In this document: positions 6,206-13,912 of the stretch, piece after piece | Position numbering within the stretch: position 1 is the stretch's first letter | How the letters are laid out: every line of letters starts with the position of its first letter | Assembly (NCBI GenBank): GCA_019417125.1 | Contig: DXVZ01000168.1 | Coordinates: 1-15,714 of the forward strand | Direction: 5' to 3' | Source of the DNA: Phascolarctobacterium sp. | GTDB taxonomy: Bacteria; Bacillota; Negativicutes; Acidaminococcales; Acidaminococcaceae | DNA length: 15,714 nt | Notes under the pieces: model-generated | Seen by the model: only the letters and a program-made list of their open reading frames with translations | Database searches by the model: none | What the model was told of the DNA's origin: nothing | Translations under genes and position numbers: made by a program

Positions 6206-6490
6206 AATTCCTCATATCAGTAATATGTGAATTTTACGTGAACTTTTCTGCTTCTGTTTCGTTCACGTTGCGAGGGAGTTTTACAATTCCACATAAACAG
6301 CGGAATATACCGTTTATGGTGCATTTTTTCACAAGCTGTTCACATTCCGTCTATTTCTTTGTCACAATTATCGGGTATAATAAAACCATAGCAAGTGAGA
6401 ACTTGCTAAAACCCTTCCCATCAAATTCATCATAAACAGCTTTCCTAGAGAGCAGCACTTGCATTAATCCCCTGCAAGTGCTGTTTCTCT
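6206..6490 (+). ncRNA. Candidate structured non-coding RNA (about 285 nt)
   Basis: Transcription from the promoter at 6171 would give an RNA with a chain of hairpins: 6206-6233 (AATTC/GAATT over CATAT/ATATG), 6236-6268 (ACGTGAAC with GTTCACGT, exact), 6289-6319 (ATAAA and CGG paired with CCG and TTTAT), 6390-6407 (AGCAAGT, GAGA tetraloop, ACTTGCT, exact) and the terminator-like stem 6453-6483. The only frame of any length (GTG at 6238, 65 codons) has no ribosome-binding site and gives an unremarkable peptide. I do not recognise it as 6S RNA, tmRNA, RNase P, a T-box or a known riboswitch. It could be a free-standing RNA or an orphan leader. Confidence 0.5.
6453..6490 (+). terminator. Terminator-like stem ending the candidate RNA
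   Basis: CAGCACTTGC (6453-6462) pairs exactly with GCAAGTGCTG (6474-6483) around 11 bases. The flanks AGAGAG and TTTCTCT extend the stem imperfectly, and the T-rich tail TTTCTCTTTT follows. The T run is interrupted, so efficiency may be moderate. The arms share sequence with the hairpin at 6390-6407. Confidence 0.62.
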
Positions 6491-6540
6491 TTTACGGCGT
6501 AAATTCATCAGGCAAGCCTCCGCAAGCAGTGTTTTTCATC

Positions 6541-6562
6541 CCGCCCTGCGGCGGCTTTTTTT
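6541..6562 (+). terminator. Rho-independent terminator
   Basis: CCGCC (6541-6545) pairs with GGCGG (6550-6554) around CTGC and is followed by C and seven T residues. It is a compact, classical terminator. It backs up the previous stem and insulates the exporter gene, which has its own promoter beyond it. Confidence 0.72.
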
Positions 6563-6673
6563 ATTTGGGCTAGCAGCAGCGCATATAAGGGCATTTAATA
6601 AAGAATAAGTGAGATGTTTTTAAAATATGCCCGATTTGTTAAAAGTTGTTCGGTTTTGCCGCTATTTGCGGTT

Positions 6674-6703
6674 TTGACAACCGGGGCGCATTTTAGTTAT
6701 TAT
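6674..6703 (+). promoter_or_regulatory. Promoter of the MFS exporter
   Basis: TTGACA (6674-6679) and TATTAT (6698-6703) at 18 bp, giving a start near 6710 and a leader of about 33 nt. CGGTTTTG occurs twice just upstream (6651-6658 and 6669-6676), the second overlapping the -35 box, which could be a regulator site. This placement supports the ATG at 6743 as the real start. Confidence 0.6.
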
Positions 6704-6742
6704 TGCAATGTAACCGGTTTAATATTTTTTAGGAGTGTGTTT

Positions 6743-7915
6743 ATGACTGGACAATTAAAAATGGCGCTGTTTTTGGGCGCTTTATCTGCCATACCGCCGC
6801 TGAGCATCGACGGCTACATTTCTGCGTTTCCGCTTATTGGCAGGGATTTTAACGCTTCGGGCGCCGAGGTACAGCTTAGCCTTACGGCGATGCTTTTGGG
6901 GCTTGCCTGCGGCCAGTTTTTTATTGGCCCTTTAAGCGATATTTACGGGCGCAAAAAGCCGCTGATTTTTTCGCTGGCGGCGTTTATTTTGGCTTCTGTG
7001 TGGTGCGCAGTTACCAACGATATTTTTCATTTTGTGCTGCTGCGCTTTGTGCAGGGGCTGGCGGGCAGCGGCGGCGTGGTTATCTCGCGCGCTATTGCCT
7101 ACGATAACTACAAAGGGCACATGCTGACGCAGTTTGTGGCGCTGTTAATGGTTATAACCAATATTGCGCCGATTATGGCGCCTGTTATCGGCGGGCAGAT
7201 TATCGCTTTGTTCAGCTGGCACACCATTTTTTTATTTTTGGCGCTGTGCGGCGTGCTATTAAGCATCTGCACGCTGTTTACACGTGAATCGCTGCCGGTG
7301 GAGCTGCGCCAGCAAAGCAGTTACCGCAGCATTTTAAATTCGTTCGCGGTGCTGTTTAAAAACCCGCCGTACCTGGCGTGCCTGGCGGTGCACTGTTTGG
7401 TAATGGGAGGGCTGTTTTCGTACATATCGGCGTCGCCGTTTATTTTGCAGGTTTTGTACGGCTTTACGCCGGTGCAGTTTAGCCTGATGTTTGCTTTTAA
7501 CGGCTTTGGCATGATTGTTGCCGCTAAAACCGCCGCCGCTTTTGTTATGCGCTTTGACGAGCGCACGCAGCTGAAAGCGGTTGTAGGCGTTTACACCGTC
7601 TGCGGCGCGGTGCTGGCAGCTGCTTCCGCGCTGAATGTGCTGGCGCTGTCGCTTATTATGCTGGCGTTTTTTGTGCTTACCGCCTGCATCAGCATTTGCG
7701 AATGCAACAGCTTTTCGCTCGCCATGCAGCAGATTAAATCCGGCGCGGGCAGCGCGGCAGGGTTACTCGGCATTGCGGCGTTTCTGTTCGGTTCGGTAAT
7801 GCCGCCGTTAATGAGCCTTGGCGGCGATATTTCTGTGTACCCGCTGGCAGTAATTACTTTTGTTACCGGCGTTATCGCGCTATTGGCGTTTAGGTGGATT
7901 CCGCGCGCCGATTAA
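6743..7915 (+). CDS. Bcr/CflA-family MFS drug exporter
   Basis: 390-residue inner-membrane proton-driven efflux protein of the Major Facilitator Superfamily, drug:H+ antiporter type with 12 expected membrane helices. The frame is open 43 codons further upstream, but the ATG at 6743 is chosen because AGGAGTG lies six bases before it, its promoter lies at 6674-6703, and the N-terminus then matches the family (AIPPLSIDGYISAFP in helix 1 with Asp23). Motif A is clear at residues 62-73 (GPLSDIYGRKKP), followed by the helix-4/5 signature RFVQGLAGSGGVV with RAIAYD. It ends in WIPRAD. Bcr/CflA members export bicyclomycin, chloramphenicol, florfenicol or sulfonamides; the substrate here is unknown. 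It is a single-gene unit convergent with the polyamine operon. Confidence 0.9.
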   Translation: MTGQLKMALFLGALSAIPPLSIDGYISAFPLIGRDFNASGAEVQLSLTAMLLGLACGQFFIGPLSDIYGRKKPLIFSLAAFILASVWCAVTNDIFHFVLLRFVQGLAGSGGVVISRAIAYDNYKGHMLTQFVALLMVITNIAPIMAPVIGGQIIALFSWHTIFLFLALCGVLLSICTLFTRESLPVELRQQSSYRSILNSFAVLFKNPPYLACLAVHCLVMGGLFSYISASPFILQVLYGFTPVQFSLMFAFNGFGMIVAAKTAAAFVMRFDERTQLKAVVGVYTVCGAVLAAASALNVLALSLIMLAFFVLTACISICECNSFSLAMQQIKSGAGSAAGLLGIAAFLFGSVMPPLMSLGGDISVYPLAVITFVTGVIALLAFRWIPRAD

Positions 7916-7958
7916 TTTTTTCTGGCGTGCGGTTACAGAAACATAACCGTAATAAAAT

Positions 7959-8017
7959 AAAGCTCCCGTAGTGGTTGGGCAGTTTGTTGTACTGCCGCCC
8001 TGCGGGAGCTTTTTATT
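7959..8017. terminator. Bidirectional terminator between exporter and polyamine operon
   Basis: AAAGCTCCCG (7959-7968) and CGGGAGCTTT (8003-8012) pair exactly, and an inner hairpin (GGCAGT/ACTGCC) fills the middle. TTTTTATTT follows on the plus strand and TTTATTTTATT on the minus strand, so it can end both convergent transcripts. Confidence 0.85.
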
Positions 8018-8095
8018 TAACGATACGTATTTTCATTTTATTGATGCACGTTTTATTGTACAACTTGTTTTATGCTGATTTGTGCCAGCGTGCCT

Positions 8096-9307
8096 TTATC
8101 TGCCAAGGCGCTGCTTAAAATCTTCGTAACTAAACTCTTTAATAAGTTCAATTGAGCCGTTTTCTTTAAGAACGTAAATAGCAGGCAGCGGCATGCCGTT
8201 AAAGGTGTTGTTTTTGCAAGTGGTGTAAATCGCCATATCGCCAAACAACAGCAGGCTGCCCTCCTGCGGCGGCACGTCAAAACTGTAATCGCCCACAACG
8301 TCGCCCGCCAGGCAGGTTTGGCTGCCCAAACGCACGTTATGCGCTTTTACGCCTGTGTCATCCGCACCGTACAGCGGCGGACGGTAGGGCATTTCCAACA
8401 CGTCCGGCATGTGGCAGGCGGCGCTGGTGTCCAAAATGGCAATCTGTGTTGAAGCGTTTTGCACTACGTCCAGCACATGTGCAGCAAGGTAGCCGGCGTT
8501 TAAAGCGCAGGCTTCGCCGGGTTCCAGGTACACCGTAACGCCCCACTCCTGCTGCGCTTTTTGTATGCAGCGTTCAAGGCGCTCAATATCGTAACCGGGG
8601 CGGGTAATGTGGTGCCCGCCGCCAAAGTTAAGCCACTGCATTTTGGGCAGCACATCGCCAAAGCGCTGCGCCACGGCGTTAAGCGTTACTTCTAAAGCAT
8701 CGGCGTCCTGCTCGCACAGGGTGTGGAAGTGCAGCCCGTCCAAAAGGCCAATCAGCTGCGGCGTCATCTGCGCGTCCCACTGGGCGCGGGTGGTGCCCAT
8801 GCGGCTGCCGGGCGCGCAGGGGTCGTAAATAGCGTGCCCTTCCTGCGTGCTGCATTCCGGGTTAATGCGCAGCCCCACGCTTTTGCCTGCTTTTTTGGCA
8901 AGGGCGCCAAACTTTGCCAGCTGCCGCGGCGAATTAAACACGATATGCCCGGCATAGTTTAAAAGCTCCGCAAATTCTTCCTCGCGGTAGGCGGCGCAGA
9001 ACACATGCACCTCGCCGCCCGGCATTTTTTCCGCACCAAGGCGTGCTTCGTACAAACCGCTGGCTTCCGTTCCGGCAAGGTACGGCGCCAGCACGGGGTA
9101 CAAATCATAATTGCTGAAAGCTTTCTGCGCCAGCAAAATTTTGCAGCCAGTGCGCTGTGCCACGCCCGCCAGCACTTCGCCGTTGCGGCGCAGCTGCGCT
9201 TCGTCCAAAATATAGCACGGCGTTTTTAAGCCGCCAAATACCTCCTGCGGCAGCTTGCCGCCCAGCCCTGCAAACTGCGGGCGCGTATCAACTTTCGCCG
9301 CGTCCAT
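8096..9307 (-). CDS. nspC: Carboxynorspermidine/carboxyspermidine decarboxylase
   Basis: 403 residues, a PLP-dependent fold-III (alanine racemase-like) decarboxylase that removes CO2 from carboxyspermidine or carboxynorspermidine to give spermidine or norspermidine. Landmarks: TPCYILDEAQLRRN (29-42), the PLP lysine Lys62 in LLAQKAFS, GLRINPECS (145-153), LHFHTLCEQ (192-200), the glycine loop NFGGGHH (227-233), LEPGEA (261-266), DTSAACHMPDVLEMPYRP (293-310) and CLAGD with its cysteine at 332. All are typical of this family rather than of lysA or speC. There are about 20 extra N-terminal residues. Its ATG overlaps the stop of the upstream dehydrogenase (TGATG), implying coupled translation. With putrescine made by speA/speB, spermidine is the likely product. 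Confidence 0.92.
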   Translation of the reverse strand: MDAAKVDTRPQFAGLGGKLPQEVFGGLKTPCYILDEAQLRRNGEVLAGVAQRTGCKILLAQKAFSNYDLYPVLAPYLAGTEASGLYEARLGAEKMPGGEVHVFCAAYREEEFAELLNYAGHIVFNSPRQLAKFGALAKKAGKSVGLRINPECSTQEGHAIYDPCAPGSRMGTTRAQWDAQMTPQLIGLLDGLHFHTLCEQDADALEVTLNAVAQRFGDVLPKMQWLNFGGGHHITRPGYDIERLERCIQKAQQEWGVTVYLEPGEACALNAGYLAAHVLDVVQNASTQIAILDTSAACHMPDVLEMPYRPPLYGADDTGVKAHNVRLGSQTCLAGDVVGDYSFDVPPQEGSLLLFGDMAIYTTCKNNTFNGMPLPAIYVLKENGSIELIKEFSYEDFKQRLGR

Positions 9308-10566
9308 CAGTCTACCAGCACCGGGTTACGGTTTTCGCTGCGCGGCAGGCCGTATTTATCCAGCGCGTCCAAAAACGGGTCCGGGTCAAATTCTTCCACC
9401 GTGTAAACGCCGGGCTTGTTCCATTTACCGGTCAGCAGCATCAGCGCGCCGCACATTGCCGGTACGCCGGTGGTGTAGCTTACCGCCTGGCTGCCAACTT
9501 CGCGGTAACATTCTTCGTGGTCGCACACGTTGTAAATGTAATAGGTTTTATCTTTGCCGTCCTTTTTGCCGGTAAAAATGCAGCCGATGTTGGTTTTGCC
9601 TTTAGTGCGCGGGCCAAGGCTTGCCGGGTCGGGCAGCAGTGCTTTTAAAAACTTAATCGGCACAATCTGGTGCCCTTCAAATTCCACCGGCGTAGTGCTG
9701 AGCATACCCACGTTTTCCAGGCAGCGCATATGGTCAAGGTAACTTTGCCCGAAAGTCATAAAAAAGCGGATGCGTTTAACTTCGGGAATATTCAGCGCCA
9801 GGCTTTCAATTTCTTCGTGGTGCAAAAGGTACATATCCTTATGCCCTACTTTGTCAAAATCGTATTCGCGCTTAATGCTCATAGCGGGTATTTCCACCCA
9901 TTTGCCGTTTTCCCAGTAGCTGCCGGGGGCAGATACTTCGCGCAGGTTTACTTCGGGGTTAAAGTTGGTTGCAAACGGGTAACCGTGGTCGCCGCCGTTG
10001 CAGTCTAAAATATCGATGGTGTGGATAGTGTCGAACTCGTGCTTTTTAGCATAGGCACAATAAGCCTGCGTTACGCCGGGGTCGAAGCCGCAGCCCAGCA
10101 GCGCGGTTAAGCCTGCTTCTTCAAATTTTTTGCGGTATGCCCATTGCCAGCTGTAATCAAAGTAAGCGCTGAAACCTGCTTCTTTGCAGCGTTTTTCATA
10201 TACGGCGCGCCATTCGGGGTCGTCGGTGTTTTCCGGTTCGTAGTTAGCGGTATCCATATAGTTTACGCCGCAGGCAAGGCAAGCGTCCATCACGGTTAAA
10301 TCCTGGTACGGCAGGGCAATGTTCATTACAAGGTCGGGTTTGTAAGCGTTAATCAGGCCAATAACCTGCTGCACATCGTCGGCATCCACCTGCGCGGTAG
10401 TAATTTTAGTGTTAGTTTTGCCTGCAAGCTCCGCCGCTAATTTATCGCATTTGCTTTTGGTGCGGCTGGCAATGCACAACTCCTCAAAAACCTCGCTTAC
10501 CTGGCAGCATTTGTGTACGGCAACGCTGGCAACGCCGCCGCAGCCGATAACAAGAACTCTACTCAT
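9307..10566 (-). CDS. Carboxyspermidine dehydrogenase (saccharopine dehydrogenase family)
   Basis: 419 residues. Partner of the decarboxylase: it condenses putrescine (or diaminopropane) with aspartate beta-semialdehyde and reduces the imine with NADPH to carboxyspermidine. The N-terminal Rossmann motif VLVIGCGGVASVAVHKC (residues 4-20), then ASRTKSKCDKLA, and DYSWQWAYRKKFEEAGLTALLGCGFDPGV further on (landmarks DYSWQWAY and LLGCGFDPGVTQAY) are typical of the Lys1-like/CASDH family. The catalytic-domain signatures DCNGGDHGYPFATNFNPE and CDHEECYREV are also of this type. A good ribosome-binding site (AAAGGAGATG) precedes the ATG at 10566. A 51-nt gap separates it from speB, and it overlaps nspC by one base. 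True saccharopine dehydrogenase is unlikely given the neighbours. Confidence 0.9.
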   Translation of the reverse strand: MSRVLVIGCGGVASVAVHKCCQVSEVFEELCIASRTKSKCDKLAAELAGKTNTKITTAQVDADDVQQVIGLINAYKPDLVMNIALPYQDLTVMDACLACGVNYMDTANYEPENTDDPEWRAVYEKRCKEAGFSAYFDYSWQWAYRKKFEEAGLTALLGCGFDPGVTQAYCAYAKKHEFDTIHTIDILDCNGGDHGYPFATNFNPEVNLREVSAPGSYWENGKWVEIPAMSIKREYDFDKVGHKDMYLLHHEEIESLALNIPEVKRIRFFMTFGQSYLDHMRCLENVGMLSTTPVEFEGHQIVPIKFLKALLPDPASLGPRTKGKTNIGCIFTGKKDGKDKTYYIYNVCDHEECYREVGSQAVSYTTGVPAMCGALMLLTGKWNKPGVYTVEEFDPDPFLDALDKYGLPRSENRNPVLVD

Positions 10567-10617
10567 TTTTTCAACATCTCCTTTGCGTTTTTTATATTTG
10601 CGTTTTATTAGATTTAC

Positions 10618-11472
10618 TTATTTATGTAAGGCTAAAAGCAGCTCGCGCAGCACTTTGCACGCCGTTGCCGTCGATACTCCGCTCGCGTCCAGCATCGGCG
10701 CCAACTCGTTAACGTCCGCGCCGGCAATGTTAGCGCGGCACACGCAGCGGATGGCGTTTAAAAGCTGCATAAAACTTACCCCGCCCGCTTCCGGCGTGCC
10801 CGTACCGGCAAATGCCGAAGGGTCAAGGCAGTCCAAATCTATCGTAAAATACACCGGCACGTTTTGGGCGCGCAGCTTTTCCACCGCCGCCTCCAATCCG
10901 TCAAAATCAAATTTATGCAGTTCGGTGTGTTCTTGGGCAAACAAAAACTCATCGCGTTCGCCGCTGCGGATGCAGAACTGGTAAATCCTCCCGTCGCCCA
11001 CCAGCTCGTGGCAGCGGCGGATGACGCAGGCATGGCTTAGTTTTGCGCCCAGGTAATCGTCGCGCAAATCGGTGTGCGCGTCAAAATGGATGATGTGCAG
11101 GTTAGGGTATTTTTTTACCAGCGCCCGCACAGCGCCCAGCGTTACCAGGTGCTCGCCGCCAAGCAGCAGCGGCAGCTTGCCGTCCGCCAAAATCTCTGCC
11201 GCGCGCGCCTCAATATCCGCCAGCGCCGCTTCCGCGCTGCCAAAGCACAACTCCATATCGCCGCTGTCAAACACGGCGCAGTCCGCCAAATCCTTATCCT
11301 GGTAAGGGCTGTAAGTTTCCAGCCCAAAACTTTCGTGGCGCATCGCCGCTGGGCCAAAACGCGCACCGGGGCGGAAACTCGTTGTAGAATCGAACGGCGC
11401 GCCGTACAACACTATTTTGGCGTTTTCGTAATCACTATCGCAGCCGATAAAGGTTTCCACGTTCGGTTTCAT
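10618..11472 (-). CDS. speB: Agmatinase (agmatine ureohydrolase)
   Basis: 284 residues, ureohydrolase (arginase) family, the length usual for Bacillus/clostridial agmatinases. It hydrolyses agmatine to putrescine and urea with a binuclear manganese centre. The metal ligands are visible: His108 in LLGGEHLVT, the HFDAHTD motif (His129, Asp131, His133, Asp135) and the IDLDCLDPS motif (Asp212, Asp214). GGEH in place of the more common GGDH is normal for this branch. It begins two bases after the speE stop with GAGGA upstream, so translation is coupled. Its presence next to the decarboxylase supports arginine, not lysine or ornithine, as the pathway's starting amino acid. Confidence 0.93.
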   Translation of the reverse strand: MKPNVETFIGCDSDYENAKIVLYGAPFDSTTSFRPGARFGPAAMRHESFGLETYSPYQDKDLADCAVFDSGDMELCFGSAEAALADIEARAAEILADGKLPLLLGGEHLVTLGAVRALVKKYPNLHIIHFDAHTDLRDDYLGAKLSHACVIRRCHELVGDGRIYQFCIRSGERDEFLFAQEHTELHKFDFDGLEAAVEKLRAQNVPVYFTIDLDCLDPSAFAGTGTPEAGGVSFMQLLNAIRCVCRANIAGADVNELAPMLDASGVSTATACKVLRELLLALHK

Positions 11473-11474
11473 CG

Positions 11475-12329
11475 TCAGTCCTCAACCTCCTCCAGCATTT
11501 CTTCCAAAAAGGCAGGCAGGTAAAACGCACCTTTATGCAGCCGCGTGGTGTAATAGCGGGTGTGCATGTTCAGCGCGTTCCACGCTTCGCTGTCCAAATC
11601 GTCCAGCGGATGGTATTTTTTGCTGGCAAAGCCAAACAGCCAGTAGCCGGCAGCATAAGTTGGTATGTGCGCCTGGTACACCCTGCTGATGGGGAAGGTG
11701 TTAACAATGCGCTTATGGCTGCGCTGCATTGCCGCCGCGTCCTCTGCGTAAAACGGGCTGCCCTGCTGGTTTACCATAATGCCGTCCTTGCGCAGCGCGT
11801 TGTAGCAGCTGCCGTAAAACTCGCGCGTAAACAGCCCTTCCGAAGGCCCGAACGGGTCGGTGGAGTCCACGATAATCAAATCATATTCTTCTTCGCAGCG
11901 GCGTATAAACTTCAGCGCGTTGCTGAAGTAAATATGCACGCGGCGGTCGTCCATACGGCAGGCGTTGCCCGGCAGATAGGTGCGGCAGGCTTCCACCACC
12001 TGCGGGTCCATCTCTACCAAATCAATGCGCTCCACGCGGTCATAGCGCGTCAATTCGCGCACCACGCCGCCGTCGCCCGCGCCGATAACCAAAATATCCT
12101 TAATCCCCTTATGCACCGCCATCGGCACATGGGTAATCATCTCGTCGTAAATAAATTCGTCACGCTCCGTCAGCATTACGTTGCCGTCCAGCGTCAGCAC
12201 GCGCCCAAATTCCGGCGTTTCAAAAATGTCAATGCGCTGATATTCGCTCTGTTTGGAATACAAGTGCCGGTTAACCCTGATGCTGTGCTGCACGTCCGGA
12301 GTGTGGAACTCGCTAAACCACATTTCCAT
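11475..12329 (-). CDS. speE: Spermidine synthase (polyamine aminopropyltransferase)
   Basis: 284 residues. Transfers an aminopropyl group from decarboxylated S-adenosylmethionine to putrescine. The frame opens six codons earlier (12347), but that stretch encodes the ribosome-binding site itself (AGAGGAGG) seven bases before ATG 12329, which is therefore the likely start. Landmarks: LDGNVMLTERDEFIYDEMITH (given as LTERDEFIYDEM, 54-64), GAGDGG (83-88), acidic ligand in IDLVEMD (103-108), and the putrescine-side motif VDSTDPFGPSEGLF (154-167). YDEM replaces the frequent YHEM. No speD, which makes the aminopropyl donor, lies in the window, so the donor must come from elsewhere. It lies 14 nt after speA and 2 nt before speB. 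Confidence 0.93.
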   Translation of the reverse strand: MEMWFSEFHTPDVQHSIRVNRHLYSKQSEYQRIDIFETPEFGRVLTLDGNVMLTERDEFIYDEMITHVPMAVHKGIKDILVIGAGDGGVVRELTRYDRVERIDLVEMDPQVVEACRTYLPGNACRMDDRRVHIYFSNALKFIRRCEEEYDLIIVDSTDPFGPSEGLFTREFYGSCYNALRKDGIMVNQQGSPFYAEDAAAMQRSHKRIVNTFPISRVYQAHIPTYAAGYWLFGFASKKYHPLDDLDSEAWNALNMHTRYYTTRLHKGAFYLPAFLEEMLEEVED

Positions 12330-12343
12330 CTTGCCGCCTCCTC

Positions 12344-13804
12344 TCATGCCAGTACGTTAATATGTTCAAGGTCGGGGTCCTCCGAGCCAGTCATGCTGCA
12401 CCCCTTCTCTTTCGCGTAGCGGATATGCTCTAAAATTTCCGGCGTAATGCGCTCGCCCGGCGCTAAAATTGGTATGCCCGGCGGATAGCACATTACAAAC
12501 TCGCTGCACACGCGCCCTTCGCTTTCTGGCAGCGGCAGGCTGATTTTCGGCGCGTAAAACGCCTCCTGCGGGCTGGTTACAACGTCCGGCTCGATGTATT
12601 CCTGGTTTAAAAGGCCTTTGCCGTCCTTTTGGTAGCGGCGGCGGATTTCCGCCAGCGCGCTCACCAGGCGCTCTACTTCCTGCGGGCGGTCGCCCATGGA
12701 GATATACGCCAGAATGTTGCCGATGTCGCCGAACTCAATCTGGATATCATACTCGTCGCGTAAAATATCGTACACCTCAATGCCCGCCAGCCCGATATCA
12801 AGCGTATGCACGCTGAGTTTGGTAATGTCAAAATCAAAAACGGAATTGCCGTTCATCAGCTCGCGCCCAAAGGCGTAGTAACCACCGACGGCGTTAATCT
12901 CGCGCCGAGCGTATTCCGCCATTGCCGCCACCTGCCCAAAAACCTCGTGCCCGCGCAAAGCCAGGTTGCGGCGGCTGATATCCAGGCTGGACATTAACAA
13001 ATAGCTGCCCGACGTCGTCTGCGTAAGGTTAATAATCTGCCGCACATAGCCTGCGTGCACGTTCGGCCCCGTTAAAAGCAGGCTGGACTGCGTAAGGCTG
13101 CCGCCGCTTTTGTGCATGGATACGGAAGCCATATCCGCACCGGCTTCCATCGCCGCTACCGGCAGCCCGCCGCCAAAATAAAAGTGCGTGCCGTGCGCCT
13201 CGTCCGCCAGGCACAGCATACCCGCATCGTGCGCCATTTTTACAATCGCGCGCAAGTCGCTGCAAATGCCGTAATACGTGGGGTTGTTAACCAAAACGGC
13301 AACGGCGTTGGGGTGCGCCGCTATCGCCTTTGCCACCTGCTCGCGCTGCATGCCCAGCGAAATGCCCAGCCGCTCGTCAACTTCCGGGTTAACGTACACC
13401 GGCACCGCGCCGCACAGCACCAGCGCGTTAATAACGCTTTTATGCACGTTGCGCGGTAAAATAATCTCGTCGCCGCGCTTGCACGCCGTCAGCACCATGC
13501 TCTGCACGGAACTCGTCGTGCCGCCCACCATCAAAAACGCATGCGCCGCGCCGAAAGCGTCCGCCGCCAGTTCTTCCGCCTCGCGGATTACCGAAACCGG
13601 GTGGCACAAATTGTCCAGCGGTTTCATGCTGTTAACGTCAACGCCGACGCACGCCTGCCCCAAAAACGCCGTCAGTTCCGGGTTGCCGCGCCCGCGTTTG
13701 TGCCCCGGCACATCAAAAGGCACTACCCTCATACGCCTAAAATTTTCCAGCGCTTCGTAAATCGGCGCGCAGCTCTGGTCCAAGCGGGTACGTTTAAACA
13801 TCAT
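12344..13804 (-). CDS. speA: Arginine (Orn/Lys/Arg) decarboxylase, fold-I PLP enzyme
   Basis: 486 residues from ATG 13804 (a second ATG follows directly); GGAGGTGGAGGAAA lies just upstream. A longer open frame from a GTG at 13945 crosses the leader terminator and is not believable. This is the short Bacillus-type member of the aminotransferase-like Orn/Lys/Arg decarboxylases without the CheY-like wing domain. Landmarks: PFDVPGHKRGRG (29-40), GTTSSVQ (95-101), the PLP-pocket DEAHGTHF (201-208), the PLP lysine Lys232 in SMHKSGGSLTQSS, and the C-terminal CYPPGIPILAPGE. Substrate cannot be read from motifs, but agmatinase downstream argues for arginine to agmatine. It is the first gene of the five-gene polyamine operon and lies behind an attenuator-like leader. 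Confidence 0.9.
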   Translation of the reverse strand: MMFKRTRLDQSCAPIYEALENFRRMRVVPFDVPGHKRGRGNPELTAFLGQACVGVDVNSMKPLDNLCHPVSVIREAEELAADAFGAAHAFLMVGGTTSSVQSMVLTACKRGDEIILPRNVHKSVINALVLCGAVPVYVNPEVDERLGISLGMQREQVAKAIAAHPNAVAVLVNNPTYYGICSDLRAIVKMAHDAGMLCLADEAHGTHFYFGGGLPVAAMEAGADMASVSMHKSGGSLTQSSLLLTGPNVHAGYVRQIINLTQTTSGSYLLMSSLDISRRNLALRGHEVFGQVAAMAEYARREINAVGGYYAFGRELMNGNSVFDFDITKLSVHTLDIGLAGIEVYDILRDEYDIQIEFGDIGNILAYISMGDRPQEVERLVSALAEIRRRYQKDGKGLLNQEYIEPDVVTSPQEAFYAPKISLPLPESEGRVCSEFVMCYPPGIPILAPGERITPEILEHIRYAKEKGCSMTGSEDPDLEHINVLA

Positions 13805-13830
13805 TTTCCTCCACCTCCCGCAGGCTACAC

Positions 13831-13873
13831 AAAAACAAAAAACGCAAGCCGTGCGTAATGCACAACTTGCGTT
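13831..13873 (-). terminator. Intrinsic terminator in the speA leader
   Basis: On the minus strand AACGCAAG (13873-13866) pairs exactly with CTTGCGTT (13848-13841), with an inner GTGC/GCAC stem, and is followed by a T-rich tail (TTTTTTGTTTTT). It ends 26 nt before the speA start and after the promoter, so it can only work as a conditional stop for the operon. There is no gene between promoter and terminator. Confidence 0.8.
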
Positions 13874-13912
13874 AAAGCCGCATTCGCCGCTATGCGCTAA
13901 ACACGCCGCAAG
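13866..13912 (-). promoter_or_regulatory. Antiterminator competing with the speA leader terminator
   Basis: Upstream CTTGCG (13912-13907 on the minus strand) can pair with CGCAAG (13871-13866), which is the 5' arm of the terminator. An inner stem CGCAT/ATGCG supports this alternative hairpin. The two structures exclude each other, the standard layout of a transcription attenuator. Confidence 0.45.

Noticed and set aside
6238..6435. 65-codon frame inside the candidate RNA
   Set aside because: GTG start without a ribosome-binding site; it runs through the exact hairpins, so RNA structure is the better explanation.
1..6500. CRISPR array
   Set aside because: Recurring short words such as CTTGCT and GGCGTGT are not regularly spaced repeats with unique spacers.
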